A stretch of DNA of 13,630 bases from JACQAI01 sp035507915 (lineage in GTDB: Bacteria > Pseudomonadota > Alphaproteobacteria > Elsterales > Elsteraceae): contig DATJNS010000370.1 of the NCBI GenBank assembly GCA_035507915.1, positions 1 through 13,630 on the forward strand. Reading direction: 5' to 3'. Made by a program: the position numbers and the translations under genes. Each line of letters opens with the position of its first letter. Within the stretch, counting starts at the first letter, position 1. Shown here piece by piece: positions 6,869 through 12,250 of the stretch. Below the pieces are notes generated by a model. That model had not been told where the DNA came from. It worked only from the letters and a program-made list of their open reading frames with translations, and did not search any database.

Positions 6869-7267
6869 TCAGCGTCGGGACTTGGACTTGTTCAGCGTCG
6901 CGGCGGCGCGGACGAGCGCCTTCAACGCTTCCTCGTCGATCGTCTCGCCCTCGCGGATATCGATCGCCCGCCGCGTGTTGCCGTCGAGACTGGCGTTGAA
7001 CAGGCGCGACGGATCCTTGAGCGCCGCCCCCTTGGCGAAGGTCATCTTCACGACGCTCTTGTAGGTCTCGCCGGTGCAGATCAAGCCGTCGTGCGACCAC
7101 ACCGGCACCCCTCGCCACTTCCACTCCTCGACGACGTCGGGATCGGCTTCCTTGATGAAGCCGCGCAGCCGGCCGAGCATCTCGCCCCGCCAGTCGCCGA
7201 GCTCCTTGATTCTCGCGTCGATCAAGTGAGCAGCCGACTCGCTTTTCGGCGCGCCGCCCTTCTTCAT
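6869..7267 (-). CDS. DUF1801 (YdhG-like) domain protein
   Basis: A 132-residue cytosolic protein of the DUF1801 family, whose biochemical role is not established. The recognisable core is EEWKWRGVPVWSHDG, then ICTGETYKSVVKMTFAKGA, LKDPSRLFNASLDGNTRRAID and a C-terminal Lys/Arg-rich tail. Its start codon overlaps the ligase stop (ATGA at 7267-7264), so translation is probably coupled to the ligase. There is no independent promoter. Members are small alpha/beta proteins often found beside unrelated enzymes; the coupling here indicates shared expression, not a known function. The 92 bases downstream hold the amidohydrolase promoter. Confidence 0.88.
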   Translation of the reverse strand: MKKGGAPKSESAAHLIDARIKELGDWRGEMLGRLRGFIKEADPDVVEEWKWRGVPVWSHDGLICTGETYKSVVKMTFAKGAALKDPSRLFNASLDGNTRRAIDIREGETIDEEALKALVRAAATLNKSKSRR

Positions 7268-9018
7268 GCCAGCTTCTCCTCGCTCGCCGCGCCGAAGCGC
7301 ACCGGCGTGGGCGTGACGCGGCCGGACTTCACCCACTCGACCAGCTCGCGCTTCAGGATCTTGCCGCTCGGGGTCAGCGGGAACTCCGGCAACGCGATCA
7401 CGAACTCGGGCATGTCGTAGCGCGACAGGCCGGCGCGGTCGAGATGCGCGAGCAGCGCGTCGGCCGGGATCTCGGCGTGGTCGGCGGCGATGTAGGCGAG
7501 GCAGACCTTCTCGCCCAGGCGCGCGTCGGCGACGCCGAACACCGCGGCCTTCTCGATCCTCGGATGCGCGAGCGCCAGATCCTCGATCTGCGCCGGATGG
7601 ATGTTGTGGCCGCCGCGGATGATCAGATCCTTCTGGCGCCCCATGATGGTGAGACAGCCGCGCGCGTCGAGCACGCCGAGGTCGCCCGACATGAACCAGC
7701 CGGACGCGTTGAAGCTCGCCTCGGTGACGGCCTGGTCGGCGAAATAGCCCAAGGTCAGGTTGCCGCCGCGGCTGCCGATCTGGCCGACCGTGCCGACCGG
7801 CACCTCGCGGTCGGGGTCGTCGGCGGCGAAGATCCTGACCTCGTAGCCCGCGTTGGCGCGTCCGCAGGTGCCGACGATGGTCTCCTCGTCGTCGCTCGGC
7901 AGCGTGTACTGGTGCGAGCCGTTCTCCGTCATGCCGTAGATGTTCTGCGGCGTGACGCCGATCTGCAGGAAGGCGCGACAGACCTCGCGCGGGATCGGCG
8001 CGCCCGCCATGTAGAACATCGCGACCTTGCCGAGCCGCGCGAGGCCGGCGCGCTTCATCGCCGCCTGCACGTCGATCGCGTGGGTCGGCACGCCCATCAC
8101 GTAGGTCGCGCCGGTCTCGACGATCCAGTCGAGCCGCGAGCGGCCGGCCGGCGGATCGTCGAGCACCAGCTCGCAGCCGGCGACCAGGGCCTGCTCCAGC
8201 GCCACCGTGCCGATATGGTGGCTCATCGGCGACAGGCTGAGGATCACGGTGTCGGGCCCCAAATTCCAGTCGGCGACCATCGGCCGGCCGTTGGCGAGCA
8301 GGGTGTTGTCGCTGTGCATCACGCCTTTGGGCTCGCCGGTGGTGCCCGAGGTGAAGGCGAGGTAGACGATCTTGTCGGGGTTGCGGTCCGGCTCGATCAG
8401 GCGACGCGGTGGCGCGCTCGCCGGGGGAAATGGAATTGTGGGTGCCGGCGCGGCAGGGGGCAAAGCCCCCGCGAGCGCCATCAAAGAGGCGGCTTCGCGC
8501 GCCGGGTCGGTTCCGTGGGCCCTCGCGGCTTCGCCTGCCGGGCCGAGTGCGTACAGCCGTCGCAAGGTCTCGATCTCGCCGGATTTGGCGACGATGTCGG
8601 CGCGCGCAGCGTCGGCGCCGTAGCCCGGCTGCACGACCAGCGCGGCGGCGCGCACGCGGCGCATCAGCCCGATGATCTGCGCGGTCGTGTGGTTGCGGTG
8701 CAGGGATGGCGTGCAGACGTAGCCGTTGCGCGAGCAGGCGAGAAAGGCGACCAGCGCCTCGACCCGGTTGGGCAGCCAGACGCCGACGCGCTGGCCGCGC
8801 CGCACGCCGGCGGCGTGCAGGTCGTCGGCAACCGCGTCGGTCCAGTCGCGCAGCGCCGCCCAGGTCAGCCGCCGGGTGGCGTCGCGCAGCGCGAACGCGC
8901 TCGGGCGCGACGCCGCGTGTCCGGCCATCAGCGCGTAGAGCGTGTCGTCGCGCCAGGTGCCCTCGTCGTAGTAGCGCCGCGCGTCGGCCGGATCGTGCAG
9001 GGAGAGGATGGTCGACAT
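7264..9018 (-). CDS. Acyl-CoA synthetase (AMP-forming), cyclohexanecarboxylate-CoA ligase-like
   Basis: A 584-residue adenylate-forming ligase that would convert a carboxylic acid, ATP and CoA into acyl-CoA, AMP and PPi. The signature regions are in order: N-terminal YYDEGTWRDDTLYALMAGHA; P-loop TSGTTGEPKGV (223-233); YGMTENG (361-367); SGDLG (444-448); the hinge GRQKDLIIRGGHNIHPAQIED (460-480); and the C-terminal catalytic Lys in LTPSGKILKREL (548-559, Lys553). The N-terminus and overall pattern resemble AliA-type cyclohexanecarboxylate-CoA ligases, so an alicyclic or aromatic acid is the best substrate guess. The start at 9018 overlaps the crotonase stop by one base (TGATG), and the stop overlaps the DUF1801 start. 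Residues about 159-205 are an unusual Ala/Pro/Gly-rich stretch encoded by a palindromic repeat. The protein is somewhat longer than the ~550 residues I expect for relatives. Confidence 0.92.
   Translation of the reverse strand: MSTILSLHDPADARRYYDEGTWRDDTLYALMAGHAASRPSAFALRDATRRLTWAALRDWTDAVADDLHAAGVRRGQRVGVWLPNRVEALVAFLACSRNGYVCTPSLHRNHTTAQIIGLMRRVRAAALVVQPGYGADAARADIVAKSGEIETLRRLYALGPAGEAARAHGTDPAREAASLMALAGALPPAAPAPTIPFPPASAPPRRLIEPDRNPDKIVYLAFTSGTTGEPKGVMHSDNTLLANGRPMVADWNLGPDTVILSLSPMSHHIGTVALEQALVAGCELVLDDPPAGRSRLDWIVETGATYVMGVPTHAIDVQAAMKRAGLARLGKVAMFYMAGAPIPREVCRAFLQIGVTPQNIYGMTENGSHQYTLPSDDEETIVGTCGRANAGYEVRIFAADDPDREVPVGTVGQIGSRGGNLTLGYFADQAVTEASFNASGWFMSGDLGVLDARGCLTIMGRQKDLIIRGGHNIHPAQIEDLALAHPRIEKAAVFGVADARLGEKVCLAYIAADHAEIPADALLAHLDRAGLSRYDMPEFVIALPEFPLTPSGKILKRELVEWVKSGRVTPTPVRFGAASEEKLA
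8447..8544. repeat. REPIN-like palindromic repeat pair inserted in frame within the ligase gene
   Basis: Two GC-rich palindromic units face each other. Unit A (8447-8487) runs GGCGCGGCAGGGGGC-AAA-GCCCCCGCGAGCGCC and then ATCAAAGA; its core GGGGGC-AAA-GCCCCC is a perfect hairpin. Unit D (8518-8544) is a shorter inverted relative, with GGCCCTCGCGG, a CTTCG loop and CCTGCCGGGCC. Unit A shares its ends GGCGCGGC and GCGAGCGCCAT(C)AAAGA with the intergenic copy at 11176-11212. The pair lies wholly inside the ligase gene, where unit D begins exactly on a codon boundary, and encodes residues about 159-191, rich in Ala, Pro and Gly. A further partial arm, GGCGCGCTCGCCGGGGG (8411-8427), may be a remnant. 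The relationship of D to the family is weaker than that of A. Confidence 0.68.
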
Positions 9019-9797
9019 CAGCGGCCGAACTTCTCCGGATCGGGCTTGCGGCGCTCGCGGAAGCTGGCGCCCAGCTCGTGCGACTCCTCGGTCTCGAGAT
9101 AGGCGCGCAGCAGGAGATCGTGCGCCATGCGCGACAGGCCGGCGACGCCGCCGTGGCGGGCATTGAACGCCGCCTTGACCGCGGCGAGCGCGAAGGCGCC
9201 ACGTTCGGCGATCTCGAGCGCCGCGGCGCGCGTCGCGTCCGCGAGCTTGTCGTCGGGCACCACCTCGTTGATCAGGCCGAGCGCCAGCGCCTCGCGCGCG
9301 CTGAGCTTGGGGTTGCGGAACCAGATCTCCTTGGCCTTCTTCTTGCCGACCAGGTCCTCGAGATACCAGGTGCCGTAGCCGGCATCGAAGCTGCCCATCA
9401 TCGGGCCGACCTGGCGGAACACCGCGCTCTCCTTCGCGATCGTGATGTCGCACACCATCTGGAGCACGTTGCCGCCGCCGACCGCGAAGCCGTTGACCGA
9501 GGCGATCACGGGCTTCTGCAGGCGCTCGATCGCCTCGTACATCTCCAGGGTCGGCAGCACGCCGGCGTAGAGCGTGGTATCCGGCATGCCGTCCTTGCGC
9601 CCGCCGATGCAGAAGAATTTGTCTCCCGCGCCGGTGAGCACGACGACGCGCGTGCGCGTCTCGCGTCGGATCGCGTTGATGCAGTCGCGCACCTCGTGGC
9701 ACATGGTCTCGTTGAACATGTTGCCGTCGTCCGGGCGGTTCAGCGTGATCGTGCCGATCGGCCCGTCTTCCGCGTAGAGGATGGTCTGGTAGCTCAC
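9018..9797 (-). CDS. Crotonase of the BadI/MenB clade (2-ketocyclohexanecarboxyl-CoA hydrolase-like)
   Basis: A 259-residue enoyl-CoA hydratase/isomerase-fold enzyme. I chose GTG at 9797 (MSYQTILYAE) because AGGGTGAGG lies just upstream. An in-frame GTG at 9806 has the ribosome site too close. Oxyanion-hole segments are FFCIGG (61-66) and GFAVGGGN (103-110). The block QVGPMMGSFDAGYG (129-142) followed by VGKKKAKEIWF (150-160), plus Tyr233 in AYLETEESHE, is the pattern of the MenB/BadI subgroup rather than ordinary hydratases; Ser136, Asp138 and Tyr233 fall where that subgroup has active-site residues. BadI hydrolytically opens the ring of 2-ketocyclohexanecarboxyl-CoA to pimelyl-CoA, and MenB closes a ring in menaquinone synthesis. 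No menaquinone genes are nearby, and the coupled partner is a ligase for ring carboxylates, so a BadI-like ring-opening role is favoured. Confidence 0.88.
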   Translation of the reverse strand: MSYQTILYAEDGPIGTITLNRPDDGNMFNETMCHEVRDCINAIRRETRTRVVVLTGAGDKFFCIGGRKDGMPDTTLYAGVLPTLEMYEAIERLQKPVIASVNGFAVGGGNVLQMVCDITIAKESAVFRQVGPMMGSFDAGYGTWYLEDLVGKKKAKEIWFRNPKLSAREALALGLINEVVPDDKLADATRAAALEIAERGAFALAAVKAAFNARHGGVAGLSRMAHDLLLRAYLETEESHELGASFRERRKPDPEKFGR

Positions 9798-9822
9798 GGT
9801 CCTCACCCTTATGCTGGCCGCC

Positions 9823-9852
9823 AGTTTACCGACAGCGCGGGAGGCTTGCCAT
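9823..9852 (-). promoter_or_regulatory. Weak candidate promoter of the crotonase-ligase operon
   Basis: On the minus strand, TAAACT (9828-9823) in the context GTAAACTGGCGGCC ends 25 bases before the GTG at 9797. It is nearly the same block (TAAACTGGCGG versus TAGACTGGCGG) as in front of the amidohydrolase. The only -35-like hexamer at a usable distance is ATGGCA (9852-9847, 18-base spacer), which is poor and overlaps the start codon of the divergent GST gene. Confidence 0.35.
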
Positions 9853-10462
9853 GAAGCTCTACGACTCGATCGGCCCCAATCCCAAGACCGTCCGCATGTT
9901 CATGGCCGAGAAGGGCATCGAGCTGCCCAAGGTGACGGTCGACCTGCCCGGCGGCGAGAACCGCAAGTCGGCATACGGCGCCAAGAACCCGGCCGGCACC
10001 ACGCCCGCGCTCGAGCTCGACGATGGCAGGATTCTGGCCGAGATCACGGCGATCTGCGAGTATCTCGACGAGATCAAGCCGGGCACCTCGCTGATCGGCA
10101 AGACGCCGGAGGAGCGCGCCGAGACGCGCATGTGGACGCGCCGGATCGATCTCTACATTCTCGAGCCGATGGCCAACGGCTTCCGCTGGAGCGACGGCCT
10201 CAAGTTCTTCGAGCCGCGCATGCGCTGCATCCCGCAGGCGGCGGCCGATCTCAAGCTGCTCGCCCAAGAGAAGCTCGCCTGGCTCGACGGGCTGATGGAC
10301 GGCAAGACGTTCGTGTGCGGCGAGCGCTTCACCTTGGCCGACGTGCTACTGTTCTCGTTCCTCGACTTCTTCATCGGCCGCGGCCAGCCGATCGATCCCA
10401 AGCTCAAGAACATCAGCGCCTGGTACGACCGCGTGAAGGCCCGCCCCAGCGCCGCGGCGTAA
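9851..10462 (+). CDS. Glutathione S-transferase family protein
   Basis: A 203-residue soluble protein with a GST architecture. The N-terminal thioredoxin-like domain runs about 1-77 (MKLYDSIGPNPKTVRMFMAEKGI, with the cis-Pro loop NPAGTTPALEL at 46-56 and EITAICEYL at 64-72). The all-helical C-terminal domain ends with the conserved ERFTLADVLLFSFLDF segment. The start ATG follows GGGAGG by six bases. Where many GSTs have Glu-Ser for binding the glutathione gamma-glutamyl group, this one has Glu64-Ile-Thr, and no obvious catalytic Cys is present near residue 10. It diverges from the crotonase with only 53 bases between starts, so the two promoters must overlap. A role in detoxification or in thiol-dependent steps of ring degradation is possible but not shown. 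Confidence 0.93.
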   Translation: MKLYDSIGPNPKTVRMFMAEKGIELPKVTVDLPGGENRKSAYGAKNPAGTTPALELDDGRILAEITAICEYLDEIKPGTSLIGKTPEERAETRMWTRRIDLYILEPMANGFRWSDGLKFFEPRMRCIPQAAADLKLLAQEKLAWLDGLMDGKTFVCGERFTLADVLLFSFLDFFIGRGQPIDPKLKNISAWYDRVKARPSAAA

Positions 10463-10483
10463 CGCATCATCCCTCTCGGCTGG

Positions 10484-10566
10484 CCGTCATCGCCGCGAAC
10501 GCGGGGCCCCGGGAGCCGAACGGCAGGGCACGTGGCCCTGGATGCCTGATTCCGCGGGCATGACGG
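10484..10566. repeat. Mosaic palindromic intergenic repeat with inverted ends
   Basis: An 83-base element starts 21 bases after the GST stop. The ends are imperfect inverted repeats: CCGTCATCGCCGCG at the left and CGCGGGCATGACGG at the right, differing at about two positions when one is complemented. Internal palindromes include CCGCG-AA-CGCGG, GGGGCCCC and AGGGC-ACGTG-GCCCT. The layout CGTCAT...CCGCG..CGCGG...CCCTGGAT...CATGACG resembles a short mosaic repeat I recall as common between genes in several high-GC proteobacteria. The right inner stem is decayed, so this looks like an old copy. The element carries no open reading frame of interest. Confidence 0.6.
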
Positions 10567-10633
10567 GTTTGCGGGGCTTCCATCATCACGCGGACGGTTC
10601 GAACATTTTGCGCGTCCCGCGCGTTTATCGGCC

Positions 10634-10807
10634 ATGCTGCGCCTCATCGGCTTTCTCTACAGCCTGGGGATCTGGGGCACGTTCGCGCTCCTGATCTACG
10701 ACCACTGGGATTCGTGCATTGGCATCGGCGGCTGCGCGCTCGGCGTCGGCCGCGACTTCGTGCTCGCCATCGTCTGGCCGTTCTTCTGGGGCGGCTGGCT
10801 CCACTGA
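10634..10807 (+). CDS. 57-residue hydrophobic membrane protein
   Basis: A short gene I do not recognise by family. It begins MLRLIGFLYSLGIWGTFALL and contains a first hydrophobic span (about 3-21), a polar loop IYDHWDSCIGIGGCALGVGRD with two cysteines (28 and 34), and a second span FVLAIVWPFFWGGWLH (about 42-57) that runs to the C-terminus. Two TM segments with a small Cys-containing loop between them are predicted. There is no clear Shine-Dalgarno sequence before the ATG. The frame is supported by the coherent two-span pattern, Trp/Phe-rich membrane edges and its exact fit into the gap: the stop is 13 bases from the convergent EthD-gene stop. Alternative starts downstream would remove the first span. 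The function is unknown. Confidence 0.65.
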   Translation: MLRLIGFLYSLGIWGTFALLIYDHWDSCIGIGGCALGVGRDFVLAIVWPFFWGGWLH

Positions 10808-10820
10808 TCCGCGCGGCGCT

Positions 10821-11162
10821 TCAGCGCGCCGGGGGCACGATCACCTTCTCCTCGACGATGAAGGTCTTGATCCGGCCGATGAACAGCGCGCCGTCGGCGT
10901 GCAGCCGCTTGGCCTCGGGCGACGCGACCGCGCGCTCCATGGCGGCGCGGTCGTCGTACCACAGCTCGGCGACGCCATCGACCGCCACGTCGGTGGTCGG
11001 GATGTCGGGCCGCGTGCGCTCGTCGACGATGTGCGACTGCACGTAGCGCCTGAGCTCGGGCACCGCGAGCGCGAGCGGCGCGTGGATCTCGAGCCAGTGC
11101 TTGACGAACTGCTCGTGGGTGAGCTCGGGCTTGCGGGTCAGCAGCGAGATGCTCTTGATCAT
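10821..11162 (-). CDS. EthD-domain protein
   Basis: A 113-residue ferredoxin-like dimeric alpha/beta barrel protein of the EthD family. ATG at 11162 (MIKSISLLTRKPEL) was chosen because GGAGG lies seven bases upstream; a GTG six bases earlier sits directly on the ribosome site. Family features are the N-terminal strand followed by THEQFVKHWLEIHAPLA, the middle RRYVQSHIVDE, then DGVAELWYDDRAAMERAVASPE and the final strands GRIKTFIVEEKVIV. EthD proteins accompany diverse degradation pathways, and some relatives catalyse small-molecule rearrangements or act as stress-type proteins. The substrate cannot be deduced. The gene stands alone on its strand: a palindromic repeat begins 13 bases before its start and forms its upstream leader region. 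Confidence 0.88.
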   Translation of the reverse strand: MIKSISLLTRKPELTHEQFVKHWLEIHAPLALAVPELRRYVQSHIVDERTRPDIPTTDVAVDGVAELWYDDRAAMERAVASPEAKRLHADGALFIGRIKTFIVEEKVIVPPAR

Positions 11163-11175
11163 GGGCACGCCTCCG

Positions 11176-11284
11176 GGCGCGGCGGGGGCGCTGCCCCGCG
11201 AGCGCCATAAAGAACCTTAGCGCGGCCTTCATACCAGCCGGCCCGCTATTTTAGGCGCTCGCGGGACTTTCGCCCCTGCCGCGC
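11176..11284. repeat. Inverted pair of GC-rich palindromic repeats (REPIN-like)
   Basis: Unit B (11176-11212) reads GGCGCGGCGGGGGC, GCT loop, GCCCCGCGAGCGCC and ATAAAGA. Unit C (11254-11284) is the inverted counterpart: GGCGCTCGCGGG, then ACTTTCG, then CCCCTGCCGCGC, preceded by TATTTTA. B and C are the two arms of a 109-base doublet, with about 41 bases between them that are less conserved. Each unit can fold on itself and the pair can form a larger cruciform. Unit C overlaps the last base of the cupredoxin stop codon and unit B ends up 13 bases from the EthD start, so the doublet fills nearly the whole 121-base gap. Unit A inside the ligase gene belongs to the same family. Hairpin C could end cupredoxin transcripts, but there is no T-run. 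Confidence 0.72.
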
Positions 11285-11667
11285 TAGCGCACGACGATCG
11301 TGCCGACCATGTCGTCCCAGTCGTGGTCGGGGCAGGTCAGCGCGTAGCTGCCCGGCGCCGGCGCGATCAGCTCGACCTCCTTGGTCTGGCCGGGCTGGAT
11401 GACGAGCTCCGTATGATCCGGCGTCATGGCATCGGCGCCGCCCGTGATCTTGGCGGCGGCGAAGAACGCCGGCGCCTTGAACTCGTGCATGTCCTTGCCG
11501 ACGTTCTCGACGCGCAGGCGATAGGGTTTGCCGTGCTCGAGCATGATCTGCGCCGGCTCGAACCGGTCGTCGACGGTCTTGACGACGACGTCGGCGGCCG
11601 CGGCCGACCCGACGCCCAAGCCCACCGCCAGCATCCCGGCCGCGACGACACGGGTCGCGAACCGCAT
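11284..11667 (-). CDS. Secreted type-1 copper protein (cupredoxin, plastocyanin/azurin-like)
   Basis: A 127-residue periplasmic electron-transfer or copper-binding protein. Residues 1-25 are a signal peptide with cleavage after SAAAA. The mature domain is a single cupredoxin fold, beginning DVVVKTVDDRFEPAQIMLEHG. Copper ligands are His61 (DMHEF), Cys112, His115 and Met120 in the C-terminal loop TCPDHDWDDM, giving Cx2Hx4M spacing. This matches the cupredoxin_1 type seen in small alphaproteobacterial copper proteins; a redox partner is not evident. The ATG at 11667 overlaps the stop of the upstream CxxC protein by one base (TGATG), so it is probably translationally coupled to that gene. A palindromic repeat starts at its stop codon. 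Confidence 0.9.
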   Translation of the reverse strand: MRFATRVVAAGMLAVGLGVGSAAAADVVVKTVDDRFEPAQIMLEHGKPYRLRVENVGKDMHEFKAPAFFAAAKITGGADAMTPDHTELVIQPGQTKEVELIAPAPGSYALTCPDHDWDDMVGTIVVR

Positions 11668-12227
11668 CACGCGCCCAGCGCGGCGACCCGCTCGCGGGCC
11701 TCCGGCTCCTCCTCGATCTGCAGCGCGTCGTTGAAGCGGTTGAAGAAGCCGCACAAGGTGATGCGCAGGGTCAGCTCGACGATCTGGGCTTCCGAGAAGT
11801 GCGCGCGCAAGCGCGCGAACAGCGCGTCGGGAATGCGGTTCGAGCGCGTCCACGCCGCGATCGCATACTCGACGACCAGCCGGTCGACCGCGTCGAGCTC
11901 GGGATGGTCCTGGTAGTCGAGCACGCGCGCCGCGCCGGCCGGCGAGATGCCCTCGACGGCGAGGAACGGCGCGTGGTGCGCGACGCAATAGTGGCACTCG
12001 TTGAGCTTCGAGACCGTGACGATCGCAAGCTCGAGGTAGCGCTTGGGCAGGGTCTGCGCCTCGCGCAGCTCGATCAGCATCGCCATCAGGTGGCGCACCG
12101 CCGCGGGCACGTGGGCGAACACCGCGACCTGGTTGCGGAACGGCCCGTAGGCCGACGCGAATCGCTCGTAGATGTCGGCAAGGTCGGACGGCAGCTCGGA
12201 GGACGGAACGTCGCGCACGCGGGCCAT
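11667..12227 (-). CDS. Carboxymuconolactone decarboxylase/AhpD-family CxxC protein
   Basis: A 186-residue all-helical protein of the CMD/AhpD family. The ATG at 12227 (MARVRDVPSSEL) was chosen because AGGGGG precedes it by about six bases; an upstream in-frame ATG at 12266 would overlap the livM-like gene. The redox-active centre is E77-C78-H79-Y80-C81 with His85 four residues after the second Cys, matching the AhpD motif ExxxCxxCxxxH in essence. This indicates a thiol peroxidase or disulfide role rather than true gamma-carboxymuconolactone decarboxylation, which lacks this CxxC. It begins 23 bases after the livM-like stop and overlaps the cupredoxin start, placing a thiol redox protein and a copper protein in one transcript. 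The partner and oxidant are unknown. Confidence 0.9.
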   Translation of the reverse strand: MARVRDVPSSELPSDLADIYERFASAYGPFRNQVAVFAHVPAAVRHLMAMLIELREAQTLPKRYLELAIVTVSKLNECHYCVAHHAPFLAVEGISPAGAARVLDYQDHPELDAVDRLVVEYAIAAWTRSNRIPDALFARLRAHFSEAQIVELTLRITLCGFFNRFNDALQIEEEPEARERVAALGA

Positions 12228-12250
12228 CGGCGCCCCCTTCTGGCGGTGGT

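Noticed and set aside
5715..7064. 449-residue open frame on the plus strand
   Set aside because: It covers the amidohydrolase and DUF1801 genes in antisense; both real genes have clear family motifs and ribosome sites.
6777..7124. Possible N-terminal extension of the amidohydrolase
   Set aside because: It overlaps the DUF1801 gene, while the family N-terminus with the HxH motif begins exactly at 6776.
7444..9102. 552-residue open frame on the plus strand
   Set aside because: It is the complement of the acyl-CoA ligase, whose motifs are complete on the minus strand. Its composition is typical of an antisense frame.
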